Of a stretch of 26,175 nt of DNA, positions 1 to 7,164 are shown one piece after another. The translations under genes were made by a program, and so were the position numbers. Where the stretch lies: contig JBQTIB010000073.1 of NCBI GenBank assembly GCA_052389435.1, forward strand, positions 1 to 26,175, given 5' to 3'. The notes beneath the pieces are model-generated. The model searched no databases. It saw only the letters and a list, made by a program, of their open reading frames with translations, and was not told the origin of the DNA. Position 1 is the first letter of the stretch. Every line of letters begins with the position of its first letter. This DNA comes from JBQTKD01 sp052389435. Lineage in GTDB: Bacteria; Actinomycetota; Actinomycetes; Sporichthyales; Sporichthyaceae.

Positions 1-15
1 GGGGGGGGGGGGGGG
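1..15. repeat. Poly-G run at window start
   Basis: Fifteen consecutive G residues open the window, followed by what reads as normal coding sequence. Such a run is atypical even for a high-GC genome. It matches a known artefact of two-colour sequencing chemistry, where loss of signal is called as G, and such runs often sit at contig ends. I read it as a probable assembly artefact rather than biology. Confidence 0.7.
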
Positions 16-67
16 CAAATGGGTGCCCCCACGGCGCCCCCCCGCCTCCCACCGCACCGGAGTTCCC

Positions 68-808
68 TTGACTGCCGATACCCCACCGTCGTTCTCCTAC
101 GACCAGCCGTCCGTGCTCGACGAAGAGCCGTCGTTCTCCTACGACAAGCCGTCGCTGTTCGACCGGAAGCCGCCGCGGCCGCGCCTCCGGCAGTGGCTGA
201 CGATCGCCGTCGCCTTCGCCCTGCTGGCCGGTTCGGTGGGAGCGGCGTGGTGGGTGCGGCGCGTGCCGATCGAACAGTCCGCCGGCGGGTACTTCGGCGT
301 GCTCGATCCCTTGGACCGGAAGAACACCGCCTTCTCCGATGCCTCGATCTACCTGGAGGATCCGGGTGGAGACCTCGAGATCCTGTCGGTCGAACCCAAG
401 GTCACCGCCAACGTCGAGTTCCTCGGGGCGTACGTCATCTGGCCGCAAGAGGCGTCGAAGTACGACTACACGGGCGGGGTCGGGTTTCCCGACGACTACC
501 ACGCCAAGGCGACCAAGCGACGCGTCGAAGAAACCGTTCCGGCGGCCGAGTTCCGCAAGATCGCCGACGTCCGCGGGCGCTTCGCGCTGCTGACGATCGG
601 GCTGCGGGTCGCCTCCGGAAACTACGGCGGCCTCGACGGCACCCTCGTCACCTATCGCGTGAACGGCAAGAAGACGAAGACCTACTTCCGAAACAGCATC
701 CTCGCCTGCGTCAAGCCGATGAAGTGCACCGGCGACGACGAACGGGGCCAGGACATCTCCGATCGGTTGCGCGAACAGATCCGGGAGGAGGTCGGGATGC
801 GCGACTGA
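68..808 (+). CDS. Hypothetical membrane-anchored protein
   Basis: Predicted 246-residue protein with no family that I recognise. A cytoplasmic N-terminus of about 43 residues carries two near-identical copies of the motif PSFSYD-x-PS (residues 7-15 and 21-29), each followed by an acidic stretch. A basic segment (RPRLRQ) precedes a single transmembrane helix at about residues 44-63, and roughly 180 residues then lie outside the membrane. Topology by the positive-inside rule is N-in, C-out. I chose the TTG at 68 because GGAG sits 5 bases upstream. An in-frame GTG at 23 is possible, but its upstream sequence is the suspect poly-G run. The gene ends 23 bases before the ABC ATPase, so it may be linked to that exporter, but no functional link is visible in the sequence. 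Confidence 0.7.
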   Translation: MTADTPPSFSYDQPSVLDEEPSFSYDKPSLFDRKPPRPRLRQWLTIAVAFALLAGSVGAAWWVRRVPIEQSAGGYFGVLDPLDRKNTAFSDASIYLEDPGGDLEILSVEPKVTANVEFLGAYVIWPQEASKYDYTGGVGFPDDYHAKATKRRVEETVPAAEFRKIADVRGRFALLTIGLRVASGNYGGLDGTLVTYRVNGKKTKTYFRNSILACVKPMKCTGDDERGQDISDRLREQIREEVGMRD

Positions 809-818
809 GCGCGCTCCC

Positions 819-824
819 TAGACT
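819..824 (+). promoter_or_regulatory. Probable leaderless-type -10 box TAGACT
   Basis: TAGACT fits the actinobacterial -10 pattern TANNNT and lies 7 bases before the GTG of the ABC ATPase gene. That spacing puts transcription start at or next to the start codon. No Shine-Dalgarno sequence is visible in the 23-base gap, which supports a leaderless message. Confidence 0.45.
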
Positions 825-831
825 GACCGCC

Positions 832-1545
832 GTGTCAGGCCCCGCCCTCGAGATTTCCGGGCTCGTCAAGCGCTACGGCGGGCGGGCCGTCGTCGACGGT
901 TTGGAGTTGACGGTCGAACGCGGCACGGTGACCGCGCTGCTCGGACCCAATGGGGCCGGCAAGACCACGAGCGTCGAGATCGCCTGCGGGCTGCGGCGGG
1001 CGGACGCCGGGTCGGTGCGGGTGCTCGGGCTCGACCCGGAACGCGACCGCGCGGCGCTGATGCCCCGGCTCGGGGTGATGCTGCAGGCCGGAGGCGTCTA
1101 CTCCGGCGCGAACGCGCGGGAGATGCTGCGGCACGTCGCCGCCCTCCACTCCTCGCCGCTGGAGCCCGACGGCCTGCTCGAGCAACTCGGCCTCGCCGAC
1201 ACCGGCCGCACGACCTTCCGCCGACTGTCCGGCGGGCAGCAGCGGCTGCTCGCGTTGGGGCTGGCGATCGTCGGGCGGCCCGAGTTCGTTTTCCTCGACG
1301 AGCCGACGGCCAACCTCGATCCCCACGCGCGCCGCGCCACCTGGGAGCTGATCGCCGAACTGCGCGCCGACGGCGTCACCGTCCTGCTCGCCACCCACCA
1401 TCTCGACGAGGCCGAGCGGCTCTCCGACCACGTGCACATCGTCGACCGCGGCAGGCTCGTCCGCTCGGGCACGCCCGCCGAGCTCACCGCCGCCGGCGGC
1501 ACGTTGGAGGACGTCTTCCTCGCCGTGACCGGAGAACGGAAGTGA
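832..1545 (+). CDS. ABC-2 type exporter, ATP-binding subunit
   Basis: A 237-residue ABC transporter ATPase that powers export by the permease encoded next. Visible motifs in order: Walker A GPNGAGKTT (residues 38-46), Q-loop region VMLQAGG (82-88), signature LSGGQQ (132-137), Walker B FVFLDEP (152-158) with the D-loop NLD (161-163), and the switch histidine in ATHH (187-190). The length suits a single ABC domain of the drug/polysaccharide (CcmA/DrrA-like) subfamily. The reading frame is open far upstream, but homology begins at MSGPALEISGLVKRYGG, so GTG 832 is the start. The stop overlaps the permease GTG by four bases (GTGA), which indicates translational coupling. The substrate cannot be read from sequence. 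In many actinobacteria an exporter pair of this kind sits near the heme A synthase gene, as it does here. Confidence 0.95.
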   Translation: MSGPALEISGLVKRYGGRAVVDGLELTVERGTVTALLGPNGAGKTTSVEIACGLRRADAGSVRVLGLDPERDRAALMPRLGVMLQAGGVYSGANAREMLRHVAALHSSPLEPDGLLEQLGLADTGRTTFRRLSGGQQRLLALGLAIVGRPEFVFLDEPTANLDPHARRATWELIAELRADGVTVLLATHHLDEAERLSDHVHIVDRGRLVRSGTPAELTAAGGTLEDVFLAVTGERK

Positions 1546-2303
1546 CGGGCCGTTACTCCCCCGCGCCCGGGTCGGCCCCGCCGAGGACGATGGTGCTGGC
1601 GCAGGCGAAACTCGAAACGCGGATGATGCTGCGCAACGGCGAGAACCTGCTGTTGACGGTGATCATCCCGACGCTGCTGCTCGTGCTGCTGTCCACCGTC
1701 GACGTGATCGACGTCGGCACCGAGGACCGCATCGACTTCATGGCGCCGGGCATCCTCGCCCTCGCGGTGATCTCCACCGCCTTCACCGGCCAGGCCATCG
1801 CCACCGGCTTCGAGCGACGCTACGGCGTGCTGAAGCGGCTCGGGGTCTCGCCCCTGCCCCGCTGGGCCCTGCTGCTCGGCAAGACGCTGTCGGTGCTCGC
1901 GGTTCAGATGCTGCAGCTCGTTCTCCTCGTGGCCGTTGCGTTCGCGCTGGGCTGGTCCCCCCAAGGCTCTCCCTTCGCCGTGTTGCTCCTGCTGGTGCTC
2001 GGCACCGCGGCGTTCAGCGGCCTCGGCCTGCTGATGGCCGGAACGCTGCGGGCCGAGGCGACGTTGGCCGGCGCGAACCTCGTGTTCATCGTTCTGCTGA
2101 TGTGCGGCGGCATCGTGATACCGCTGGAGAAGTTCGGCGGCGCCGAGGACGTACTGCAGTTCTCCCCCGCCGCCGCCCTGGCCGAGGGGATGCGCGACGT
2201 GCTGACCGGCGTCGACGCCACGCCCTGGGGAGCGGTCGGGATCCTCGCCGCCTGGGCCGTCCTCGCCTTGGGCGCCGCCGCCCGCTTCTTCCGCTGGGAC
2301 TGA
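1542..2303 (+). CDS. ABC-2 type exporter, permease subunit
   Basis: A 253-residue integral membrane protein of the ABC-2 permease family, partner of the preceding ATPase. Six hydrophobic segments are seen at about residues 36-54, 68-90, 108-137, 144-168, 176-196 and 229-248, the usual topology for this family. The loop after the second helix (FERRYGVLKRLGVSPLPR) is the conserved region between TM2 and TM3 that contacts the ATPase in relatives such as DrrB. The start is the GTG overlapping the ATPase stop. The gene converges on the next (- strand) gene with a gap of only 7 bases, leaving no room for a separate terminator. Confidence 0.93.
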   Translation: MTGRYSPAPGSAPPRTMVLAQAKLETRMMLRNGENLLLTVIIPTLLLVLLSTVDVIDVGTEDRIDFMAPGILALAVISTAFTGQAIATGFERRYGVLKRLGVSPLPRWALLLGKTLSVLAVQMLQLVLLVAVAFALGWSPQGSPFAVLLLLVLGTAAFSGLGLLMAGTLRAEATLAGANLVFIVLLMCGGIVIPLEKFGGAEDVLQFSPAAALAEGMRDVLTGVDATPWGAVGILAAWAVLALGAAARFFRWD

Positions 2304-2310
2304 CGACGCC

Positions 2311-3261
2311 CTACGCGGCGCCGAAGTCGGGGAACAGTTCGCCGACCACGTCCATGAAGCCTTCGGGCCCCGCCACGCCGTAGTGGCCGAGGGCGTCGTA
2401 GCGGGTCAGCGCTTCGACCCGGCCGGCGGACCACCAGTACACGTGCGGGCTCAGCGGGGCCCGGCCTTCGAGGTGCAGTCGCGGCACCAGAGCCATCAGC
2501 CCCGTGAGGTTCTCCAGGACCGAAGCGTCGACGGGGGTCAGGATCAACTCGTGCCGGGTCGGCACCGCGACCAGCACGCCGTGCGGTACCTCGCGCCGAC
2601 CTCGCGGCAGCGCCCGGTCCAGCGCGTCCTCGAGCACCAACAGCTTCGAGGCGAGGAAGCCCGACTCGCCGCGAAGGGAGTAGATCCGCCCGTCGGCGCG
2701 ACGCCACTCTTCGCAGACGTCGGGGCGGATTCGGCGCACCCGTTCGCGCCCGAGGTCGCGGAGCGCGGCGGCGCCGACGAGGTCCACCTCGCAGTCCCGC
2801 AGCCACCGCACGAAGCCGTCCTCGGCGTGCGCCACGAGTTCCAGGAACCCGCCGCCGATCTCGCGGGCGTAGCGATAGCACTCCTTGCGGGTGTCCTCCC
2901 CCAGGTCGGCGAGCGCCTCGGCCGGCACCAGCCGAAGGTGGGCTCCGGCGAGGATCTGAGGGGCCGTCAGCTCCGGCGGAACCGCCGGGTACCTGTCGAG
3001 AATCGCTCCGAGGTGGTCCTCGACGACCTGCGGCCACGCGTCTTCGCCCACGTTGTGGCAGACCGAGGCCAGGTTGCCCAGCCCGAACGTGCGACCGTCG
3101 ATCAGCCTGAGGCTGTCGGCGTGCACGGTCGCCTCCAAACCGCGTGCGGCCAGGACCGCTCGGGCGAGGTCGCGCACCCGCTGGGTCTGTGCCGGAGTGA
3201 GCCCGGACAGCCGCCGATCGCCCTCGTCGGTGCCGGTTCGCCAGGTGTACTTGCCCTTCAC
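2311..3261 (-). CDS. Hypothetical protein (316 aa)
   Basis: A soluble 316-residue protein without a signal peptide or membrane segment. I do not recognise its family with confidence. Codon use and the absence of long runs of low-complexity Arg/Ala/Pro mark it as the real gene against several antisense open frames. A GAGGGGG ribosome-binding sequence lies about 6 bases before the GTG at 3261. The N-terminal half is helical in character. The C-terminal third has alternating hydrophobic stretches (HGVLVAVPTRHELILTPVD) and an aromatic patch VYWWS, which may point to an alpha/beta fold similar to the DUF1444 type, but this is a guess. It is transcribed alone, convergent with the exporter genes and divergent from the PRiA4-DUF6933 gene. 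Confidence 0.8.
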   Translation of the reverse strand: MKGKYTWRTGTDEGDRRLSGLTPAQTQRVRDLARAVLAARGLEATVHADSLRLIDGRTFGLGNLASVCHNVGEDAWPQVVEDHLGAILDRYPAVPPELTAPQILAGAHLRLVPAEALADLGEDTRKECYRYAREIGGGFLELVAHAEDGFVRWLRDCEVDLVGAAALRDLGRERVRRIRPDVCEEWRRADGRIYSLRGESGFLASKLLVLEDALDRALPRGRREVPHGVLVAVPTRHELILTPVDASVLENLTGLMALVPRLHLEGRAPLSPHVYWWSAGRVEALTRYDALGHYGVAGPEGFMDVVGELFPDFGAA

Positions 3262-3350
3262 GTCGTCCCCCTCGGTTGTCGCCGCCGGTGCGGCGGCTGC
3301 GACGGAGGCTTCAGGAACGCGCAGCGGCGGACCAGGGTCGACGTCGAATC

Positions 3351-3385
3351 TGTGGACAACTCGGGGTTTTGCCGGGTGTGGACAA
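3351..3385 (+). repeat. Paired DnaA-box repeat, copy A
   Basis: Two direct copies of TGTGGACAA (3351-3359 and 3377-3385) are separated by a 17-base spacer that ends in GCCGGG. Read on the other strand each is TTGTCCACA, the preferred DnaA box of Streptomyces. A second copy with identical spacing, in opposite orientation, lies at 6023-6057. The spacers match at 13 of 17 positions. This copy sits 34 bases upstream of the start of the PRiA4-DUF6933 gene. Confidence 0.75.
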
Positions 3386-3419
3386 CCGACCGTGGCCGCC
3401 GAAGTGCAAGGGTGGGCCC

Positions 3420-4547
3420 ATGCCCCGAGCCCTGCTGCCCGGCGACGACGTCGTCGAGATCGACGTGCACCTGCACGACGTCCATCCGCCGGTGTGGCGC
3501 CGGATCCAGATGCCCGCCGCGGCGTCGCTGGCAGACCTGCACCGGGTGCTGCAACGCGCGATGGGCTGGACGGACAGTCACCTGCACCAGTTCGACGTGG
3601 ACGGGAACCTCTACGGTGTGCCCGACCCGGACCGTGGCGAGGTCGCGGACGAGACCGGTGCGACGCTCGGCACGTTCGCCCGGCCGGGAGCCCGGTTCGA
3701 GTACGCCTACGACTTCGGGGACGGCTGGATTCACTCCCTGACCGTGCGTCAGGTGCTCTCGGCGGAGGCCGGGGTCCGCTACCCGCGCTGCCTCGACGGC
3801 GGTCGAGCCTGCCCGCCGGAGGACGTCGGCGGCCCCTGGGGTTACGGGACCTTTTTGGCAGCCGTGGCCGATCCCAGGCACGAAGAACACCAGACCTACG
3901 CCCGCTGGAGCGGTCCCTTCGACCCCGAGCGGTTCGACCTGCTCGCAGTCGAGCGCGGCCTGGCGCCGCTGGCGTGGCGCGAGCCCAGCGGGTCGGTTCC
4001 CGCCGCCGCGTGCTCGGACCCTACGCCGGGCATGGTGCTGCGCTGCACCGGGAAGCTTCTCAAGGTCCTCAAGCCGCCGAAGAACTCCCTCGTCGAGACC
4101 CCTCCCTCGCCCGAGGACTGGTATGCGAACGTGCTCTACGTCCAGGGCCGCAAGTGCCTGTTGGCCACCCACGCAGGGACGCTGTTCTCGATCTTCCTCC
4201 CCGACGTCCGCGCGGCCGGTCTCCGACCGATCGGCGGCCTGTTGGTGCCCGCGGTCGAGGCGGCGCTGCTCGCCGAGGACCTGCCCGCGGACGGCCTCGG
4301 CGCCCTGGACCCCGCAGCGGTGCGGCTGGCCAAGACCGCCGACCGCGGCGTGCTGGGCGCCATGAACCATCTGGCCGAGTACTGCGACTGGGTCGTCGCA
4401 CACCACGGCGGTCTGGCTCGGCTGGAGCTCTCGGAACTGCACCGGCTCCTGCATCGCAATCCACTCGGTTCGCGGAACTACGCCTATGCCGTCGATCTGG
4501 TGCGAGCACGGCTGGGGCTGGAGCCGACGCCGCCGGAGTGGATCTAG
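3420..4547 (+). CDS. PRiA4_ORF3-like / DUF6933 fusion protein
   Basis: A 375-residue protein with two recognisable parts. Residues about 10-185 match the plasmid pRiA4b ORF-3 family: VWRRIQMP (25-32), LADLHRVLQRAMGW (37-50), HLHQF (54-58), FEYAYDFGDGWIH (93-105), and the CPPEDVGGPWGYGTF block (131-145). Residues about 204-366 resemble DUF6933: LRCTGKLLKVLK (207-218), DWYANVLY (233-240), a hydrophobic TLFSIFLP strand (254-261), and LAKTADRGVLGAMN (303-316). The molecular role of either domain is not established. PRiA4_ORF3 proteins are common on plasmids and in accessory regions. ATG 3420 is chosen because the family match starts directly after it, although the frame is open from 3276. It ends in CTAG, whose palindrome supplies stop codons both to this gene and to the converging GNAT gene. 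Confidence 0.88.
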   Translation: MPRALLPGDDVVEIDVHLHDVHPPVWRRIQMPAAASLADLHRVLQRAMGWTDSHLHQFDVDGNLYGVPDPDRGEVADETGATLGTFARPGARFEYAYDFGDGWIHSLTVRQVLSAEAGVRYPRCLDGGRACPPEDVGGPWGYGTFLAAVADPRHEEHQTYARWSGPFDPERFDLLAVERGLAPLAWREPSGSVPAAACSDPTPGMVLRCTGKLLKVLKPPKNSLVETPPSPEDWYANVLYVQGRKCLLATHAGTLFSIFLPDVRAAGLRPIGGLLVPAVEAALLAEDLPADGLGALDPAAVRLAKTADRGVLGAMNHLAEYCDWVVAHHGGLARLELSELHRLLHRNPLGSRNYAYAVDLVRARLGLEPTPPEWI

Positions 4548-5005
4548 AGTTCCTTGAAGTAGTACAGGAGTTGGTCCTCGCGTCCCGGGTCGGTGTTGGC
4601 CGCGCCGTGGCGTTCGTAGAAGCGGCGGGTGTCCACGTCGGAGGAGTCGACGTTGATCTCGAGCATCTCCCCGCCCCGGCGGCGGACCTCCGCGCAGATC
4701 TCGGCGAACATCGCGGTCCCGATCCCCCGATCGCGCAGGTGCGGCCGGACGTAGAACTCGTCGAGCAGCGCGACGGGGCCGTCGAACCAGACGTTCGTGC
4801 GCAGCGTGATCAGCCCGAACGCCACGGGTGGGTCGTCGGCGAGCAGCGCGAAGGTCGTCGGCTGCGCCAGGAGGTCGCGCAGCCGCGCCGCCAACGGTTC
4901 GGGGCCCGGGGTCTCGGTGTCGAATTCGGTGTTGAAGTCGTGCAGCAGGTGGCCGAGCGGCAACGCGTCGGCCGGGGTCGCGAGGCGAAGCGTGGGAATG
5001 GACAC
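4544..5005 (-). CDS. GNAT-family N-acetyltransferase
   Basis: A 153-residue single-domain acetyltransferase predicted to transfer an acetyl group from acetyl-CoA to an amine; the substrate is unknown. The acetyl-CoA pyrophosphate-binding motif A is seen as VRPHLRDRGIGTAMF (residues 86-100), preceded by the beta-4 strand LLDEFYV. The C-terminal FYERHGA (motif B) is the usual GNAT ending. The N-terminus LRLATPADALPLGHLLHDF is typical of the first strand and helix. The start is a GTG, 62 bases from the divergent heme A synthase start. The stop codon overlaps that of the convergent PRiA4-DUF6933 gene within the palindrome CTAG. Confidence 0.92.
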   Translation of the reverse strand: MSIPTLRLATPADALPLGHLLHDFNTEFDTETPGPEPLAARLRDLLAQPTTFALLADDPPVAFGLITLRTNVWFDGPVALLDEFYVRPHLRDRGIGTAMFAEICAEVRRRGGEMLEINVDSSDVDTRRFYERHGAANTDPGREDQLLYYFKEL

Positions 5006-5055
5006 AGTCCGCAGTCTCCCCCGGGCCGGCGGTCGAGGCGGCGCCGCGGCGCGCC

Positions 5056-5061
5056 TACCAT
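5056..5061 (+). promoter_or_regulatory. Probable leaderless-type -10 box TACCAT
   Basis: TACCAT matches TANNNT and stands 6 bases before the GTG of heme A synthase, with no ribosome-binding sequence between. This suggests transcription starts at the GTG itself. Confidence 0.45.
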
Positions 5062-5067
5062 CGAGTC

Positions 5068-6018
5068 GTGCCCGAGGTCTCGCCCACCAAGGAACGCCGG
5101 CGCCCCACCACGTTGCAGCTGCAACGACTGGCGCTGGCGTCCATCGTCGCGAACGTCGGCATCGTCGTCACCGGCGGCGCGGTGCGGCTGACCGGCTCCG
5201 GGCTCGGCTGCCCGACCTGGCCGCGCTGCCACGAGGACTCCTACGTGCCGACCGGCGAACTCTCGATGCACGAGGCCATCGAGTTCGGCAACCGGATGCT
5301 CACCTACGTGCTGGGCGCCGTGGCCCTGGCGACGCTCGTCGCCGCCCTGCGGTACCGCCCGCAGCGGCGGGACCTGCGCCGGCTCGGCATCGTCCTGTTC
5401 GTCGGCATTCCGGCGCAGGCGGTCCTCGGCGGCATCACGGTCCTGACCGACCTCAACCCGTGGGTCGTCATGGGGCACTTCATGCTGTCGATGGTGCTGA
5501 TCGGCCTGTCGACGGTGCTCTACCACCGCGTCGGCGAGGGCGACGGCCCGGCGCTCCCGCTCGTCGGAGTGCGCACCCGCCGCGTCGTCGTCGGCATCCT
5601 CGCTCTGACCTTCGTCGTACTCTACCTCGGCACGATCGTCACCGGCAGCGGCCCGCACGCCGGCGACGCGCAGGCCCCGCGCACCGGCCTCGACAGCCAC
5701 CTGTTCAGCATGCTGCACGCCGACGCGGTGCTGGTCCTCGTCGCGACGACGCTGCTCCTCAACCTCTGGCTGCGCCGCCGCGGGGCCCCGCCCGCGGTCT
5801 GCCGCGCGGCACTGGTGCTGCTCGCGGTCCAACTGGCCCAGGGGGCCGTCGGCTACGTCCAGTACTTCACCGACCTTCCCGAAGTCCTCGTCGGCGTCCA
5901 CATGCTCGGCGCGGGACTGCTGGTCGTCGCAACCACGCGCCTGGCCCTGGCGACGCGCGAACGGCTGGACGCCCCCGCCGCCACCGCGCAACCGCAGGTC
6001 CCCGCCACCGTCGCGTAG
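5068..6018 (+). CDS. ctaA: Heme A synthase (COX15/CtaA family)
   Basis: A 316-residue polytopic membrane protein that oxidises the methyl group of heme O to make heme A for aa3-type cytochrome oxidase. About eight hydrophobic segments form two four-helix bundles, as in the family. The four heme-ligand histidine candidates are His68 (MHEAIEFGNR), His137 (MGHFML), His217 (LHADAV) and His278 (GVHMLGA). A cysteine pair, Cys48 and Cys54 (GCPTWPRC), lies in the first outer loop, as in Bacillus-type CtaA. The GTG start at 5068 gives a normal family length. CtaB, which makes the substrate heme O, is encoded about 3.4 kb downstream on the opposite strand. In many actinobacteria the two lie closer, so the block between them looks inserted. 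The end is followed directly by repeat copy B. Confidence 0.96.
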   Translation: MPEVSPTKERRRPTTLQLQRLALASIVANVGIVVTGGAVRLTGSGLGCPTWPRCHEDSYVPTGELSMHEAIEFGNRMLTYVLGAVALATLVAALRYRPQRRDLRRLGIVLFVGIPAQAVLGGITVLTDLNPWVVMGHFMLSMVLIGLSTVLYHRVGEGDGPALPLVGVRTRRVVVGILALTFVVLYLGTIVTGSGPHAGDAQAPRTGLDSHLFSMLHADAVLVLVATTLLLNLWLRRRGAPPAVCRAALVLLAVQLAQGAVGYVQYFTDLPEVLVGVHMLGAGLLVVATTRLALATRERLDAPAATAQPQVPATVA

Positions 6019-6022
6019 CGAC

Positions 6023-6057
6023 TTGTCCACACCCGGCAGAAGGCCGGGTTGTCCACA
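6023..6057 (-). repeat. Paired DnaA-box repeat, copy B
   Basis: TTGTCCACA occurs at 6023-6031 and 6049-6057, start to start 26 bases, exactly as in copy A (3351-3385) but inverted. The 17-base spacer is a perfect palindromic hairpin: CCCGGC and GCCGGG arms around AGAAG. It lies between the heme A synthase stop (6018) and the DUF559 start (6111). Confidence 0.8.
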
Positions 6058-6110
6058 GAAACGAAACTCGCCCTGTTCGCGGCGCACCCACGTCGCTGGA
6101 CTCCCCGGGC

Positions 6111-7013
6111 ATGGCACCCAGACCGCACACCCCACCGGAACTGCTCGGCGCACCCTTCCGTCTCTCCGACGCCCTCGCGGCGGGGTTGACCCGCCACCAA
6201 CTCGCCTCGAAGTGCTGGACCCGCCTGTTTCGAGAGGTCTACGTCCACGATTCCGTGCCGATCACCGACCGGTTGCGGCTCGACGCGCTTCGGCTGATCG
6301 CGCCGCCGGACGCCGTCGTCGTCGGCGTGACGGCGGCGTGGCTCCACGGCGTCTGGACCCCGCGCCCCGGCCTCGCCGTTCCGCTGCAACTGGGGCTGCC
6401 CTCGCATCGTGGCGCGTTCGACGTCGCCGAAGGCCGCGGGCGCCGCGTGGTGTTGGCCGACGACGACGTCCAGGAACTCGAGGGCATTCCGGTGACGACT
6501 CCGGAGCGCACCTGCTTCGGTCTCATGGCCGCGACCACCCCCACCGAGGCGGTGGTGTGGGCCGATGCCTTCCTGCACCGAAAGATTGCCACCCCGCTCG
6601 GGCTGCGCTCCTACCTCGACGAAGTTCCCCGCCGCCCCTACGTGCGGAAGTGCCGCGCCGCGGTGGAACGCGCCCGCGTCGGCGCCGCGTCGCCGATGGA
6701 GACGAGGCTGCGCCTGGTGATCGTCGACGGCGGTCTACCCGAGCCGGACTGGCTGAACAAGAGGCTGTACGACGCCCGGGGACGCTTTCTGGGCGAGCCC
6801 GACATGGGTTGGGATCCGCCCGACTTCGGCGTCGAGTACGACGGGGCCTACCACGAGACGGCGACCCAGAGGCAGGCCGACAACCGCCGCGAGAACGGCC
6901 TCCTGATCGCCGGAATCCCGCTGCTCCGCTACACCCGCCACGACGTGTATCGCGCCCCCCAGCGCATCGTCCACGAGGTGGGCGCCATGCTGCGCGGCGA
7001 TCACGCCGCCTGA
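6111..7013 (+). CDS. DUF559 domain protein, nuclease-like
   Basis: A 300-residue protein. The C-terminal part (about 190-295) fits DUF559, a PD-(D/E)XK (Vsr-like) endonuclease-fold family: METRLR with Glu197, EPDM with Asp231, VEYDGAYH with Glu242 and Asp244, and the late LLRYTRHDV strand. The N-terminal part (about 15-135) resembles the winged-helix and adjoining domain of AbiEi-type antitoxin-like proteins (RLFREVYV; TAAWLHG; GIPVTTPERTCFGL). Such two-part proteins are abundant in actinobacteria, often in many copies per genome, and their role is unproven. The long open frame upstream (from 4797) runs antisense or out of frame through the GNAT and ctaA genes and is not coding; ATG 6111 starts the homologous region. 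No AbiEii toxin partner is present next to it. Confidence 0.88.
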   Translation: MAPRPHTPPELLGAPFRLSDALAAGLTRHQLASKCWTRLFREVYVHDSVPITDRLRLDALRLIAPPDAVVVGVTAAWLHGVWTPRPGLAVPLQLGLPSHRGAFDVAEGRGRRVVLADDDVQELEGIPVTTPERTCFGLMAATTPTEAVVWADAFLHRKIATPLGLRSYLDEVPRRPYVRKCRAAVERARVGAASPMETRLRLVIVDGGLPEPDWLNKRLYDARGRFLGEPDMGWDPPDFGVEYDGAYHETATQRQADNRRENGLLIAGIPLLRYTRHDVYRAPQRIVHEVGAMLRGDHAA

Positions 7014-7017
7014 GCCA

Positions 7018-7083
7018 GCCACTCCTGCAGACCTACGCGCCTATCGATGGGCCCCCATAGGCGCCTATCTCTGCAGGAGTGGC
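7018..7083. repeat. Nested palindromic hairpin element
   Basis: A perfect 14-bp outer stem (7018-7031 with 7070-7083, arm GCCACTCCTGCAGA) encloses an inner perfect 8-bp stem (7037-7044 with 7057-7064, arm GCGCCTAT), with 5-base internal bulges on each side. GCGCCTATC also recurs as a direct repeat at 7037-7045 and 7061-7069, so alternative folds are possible. It begins 5 bases after the DUF559 stop codon. No T-run follows. It could serve as a terminator-like structure or be a REP/MITE-like mobile palindrome. Confidence 0.8.
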
Positions 7084-7109
7084 GCCCCGCGCAGGAAAGG
7101 GGGCGGAAG

Positions 7110-7131
7110 TGTCGGTGGTGGTCGGGAAGGT
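7110..7131 (+). promoter_or_regulatory. Possible degenerate PafBC-type promoter
   Basis: TGTCGGTG (7110-7117), then 8 bases, then GAAGGT (7126-7131). The spacing is exactly that of the RecA-independent damage promoter (TTGTCRGTG-N8-TANNNT), but the -10 lacks its first T. It is 33 bases upstream of the EVE-like gene. A small hairpin (GGGTTG/CAACCC, 7133-7148) separates it from the ribosome-binding site. Confidence 0.25.
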
Positions 7132-7164
7132 CGGGTTGTCGGCAACCCACCCAGGAGGTCCCCC

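Noticed and set aside
3351..6057. Chromosomal replication origin
   Set aside because: Only four DnaA boxes in two distant pairs, no AT-rich unwinding region, and no dnaA, dnaN or parAB genes.
4797..6110. Long + strand open frame running through the GNAT and heme A synthase genes
   Set aside because: Its translation is Arg/Ala/Pro-rich shadow sequence; only the part after 6111 has protein character (DUF559).
6111..7013. Complete AbiE toxin-antitoxin system
   Set aside because: The N-terminal part is AbiEi-like, but no AbiEii nucleotidyltransferase gene is adjacent.
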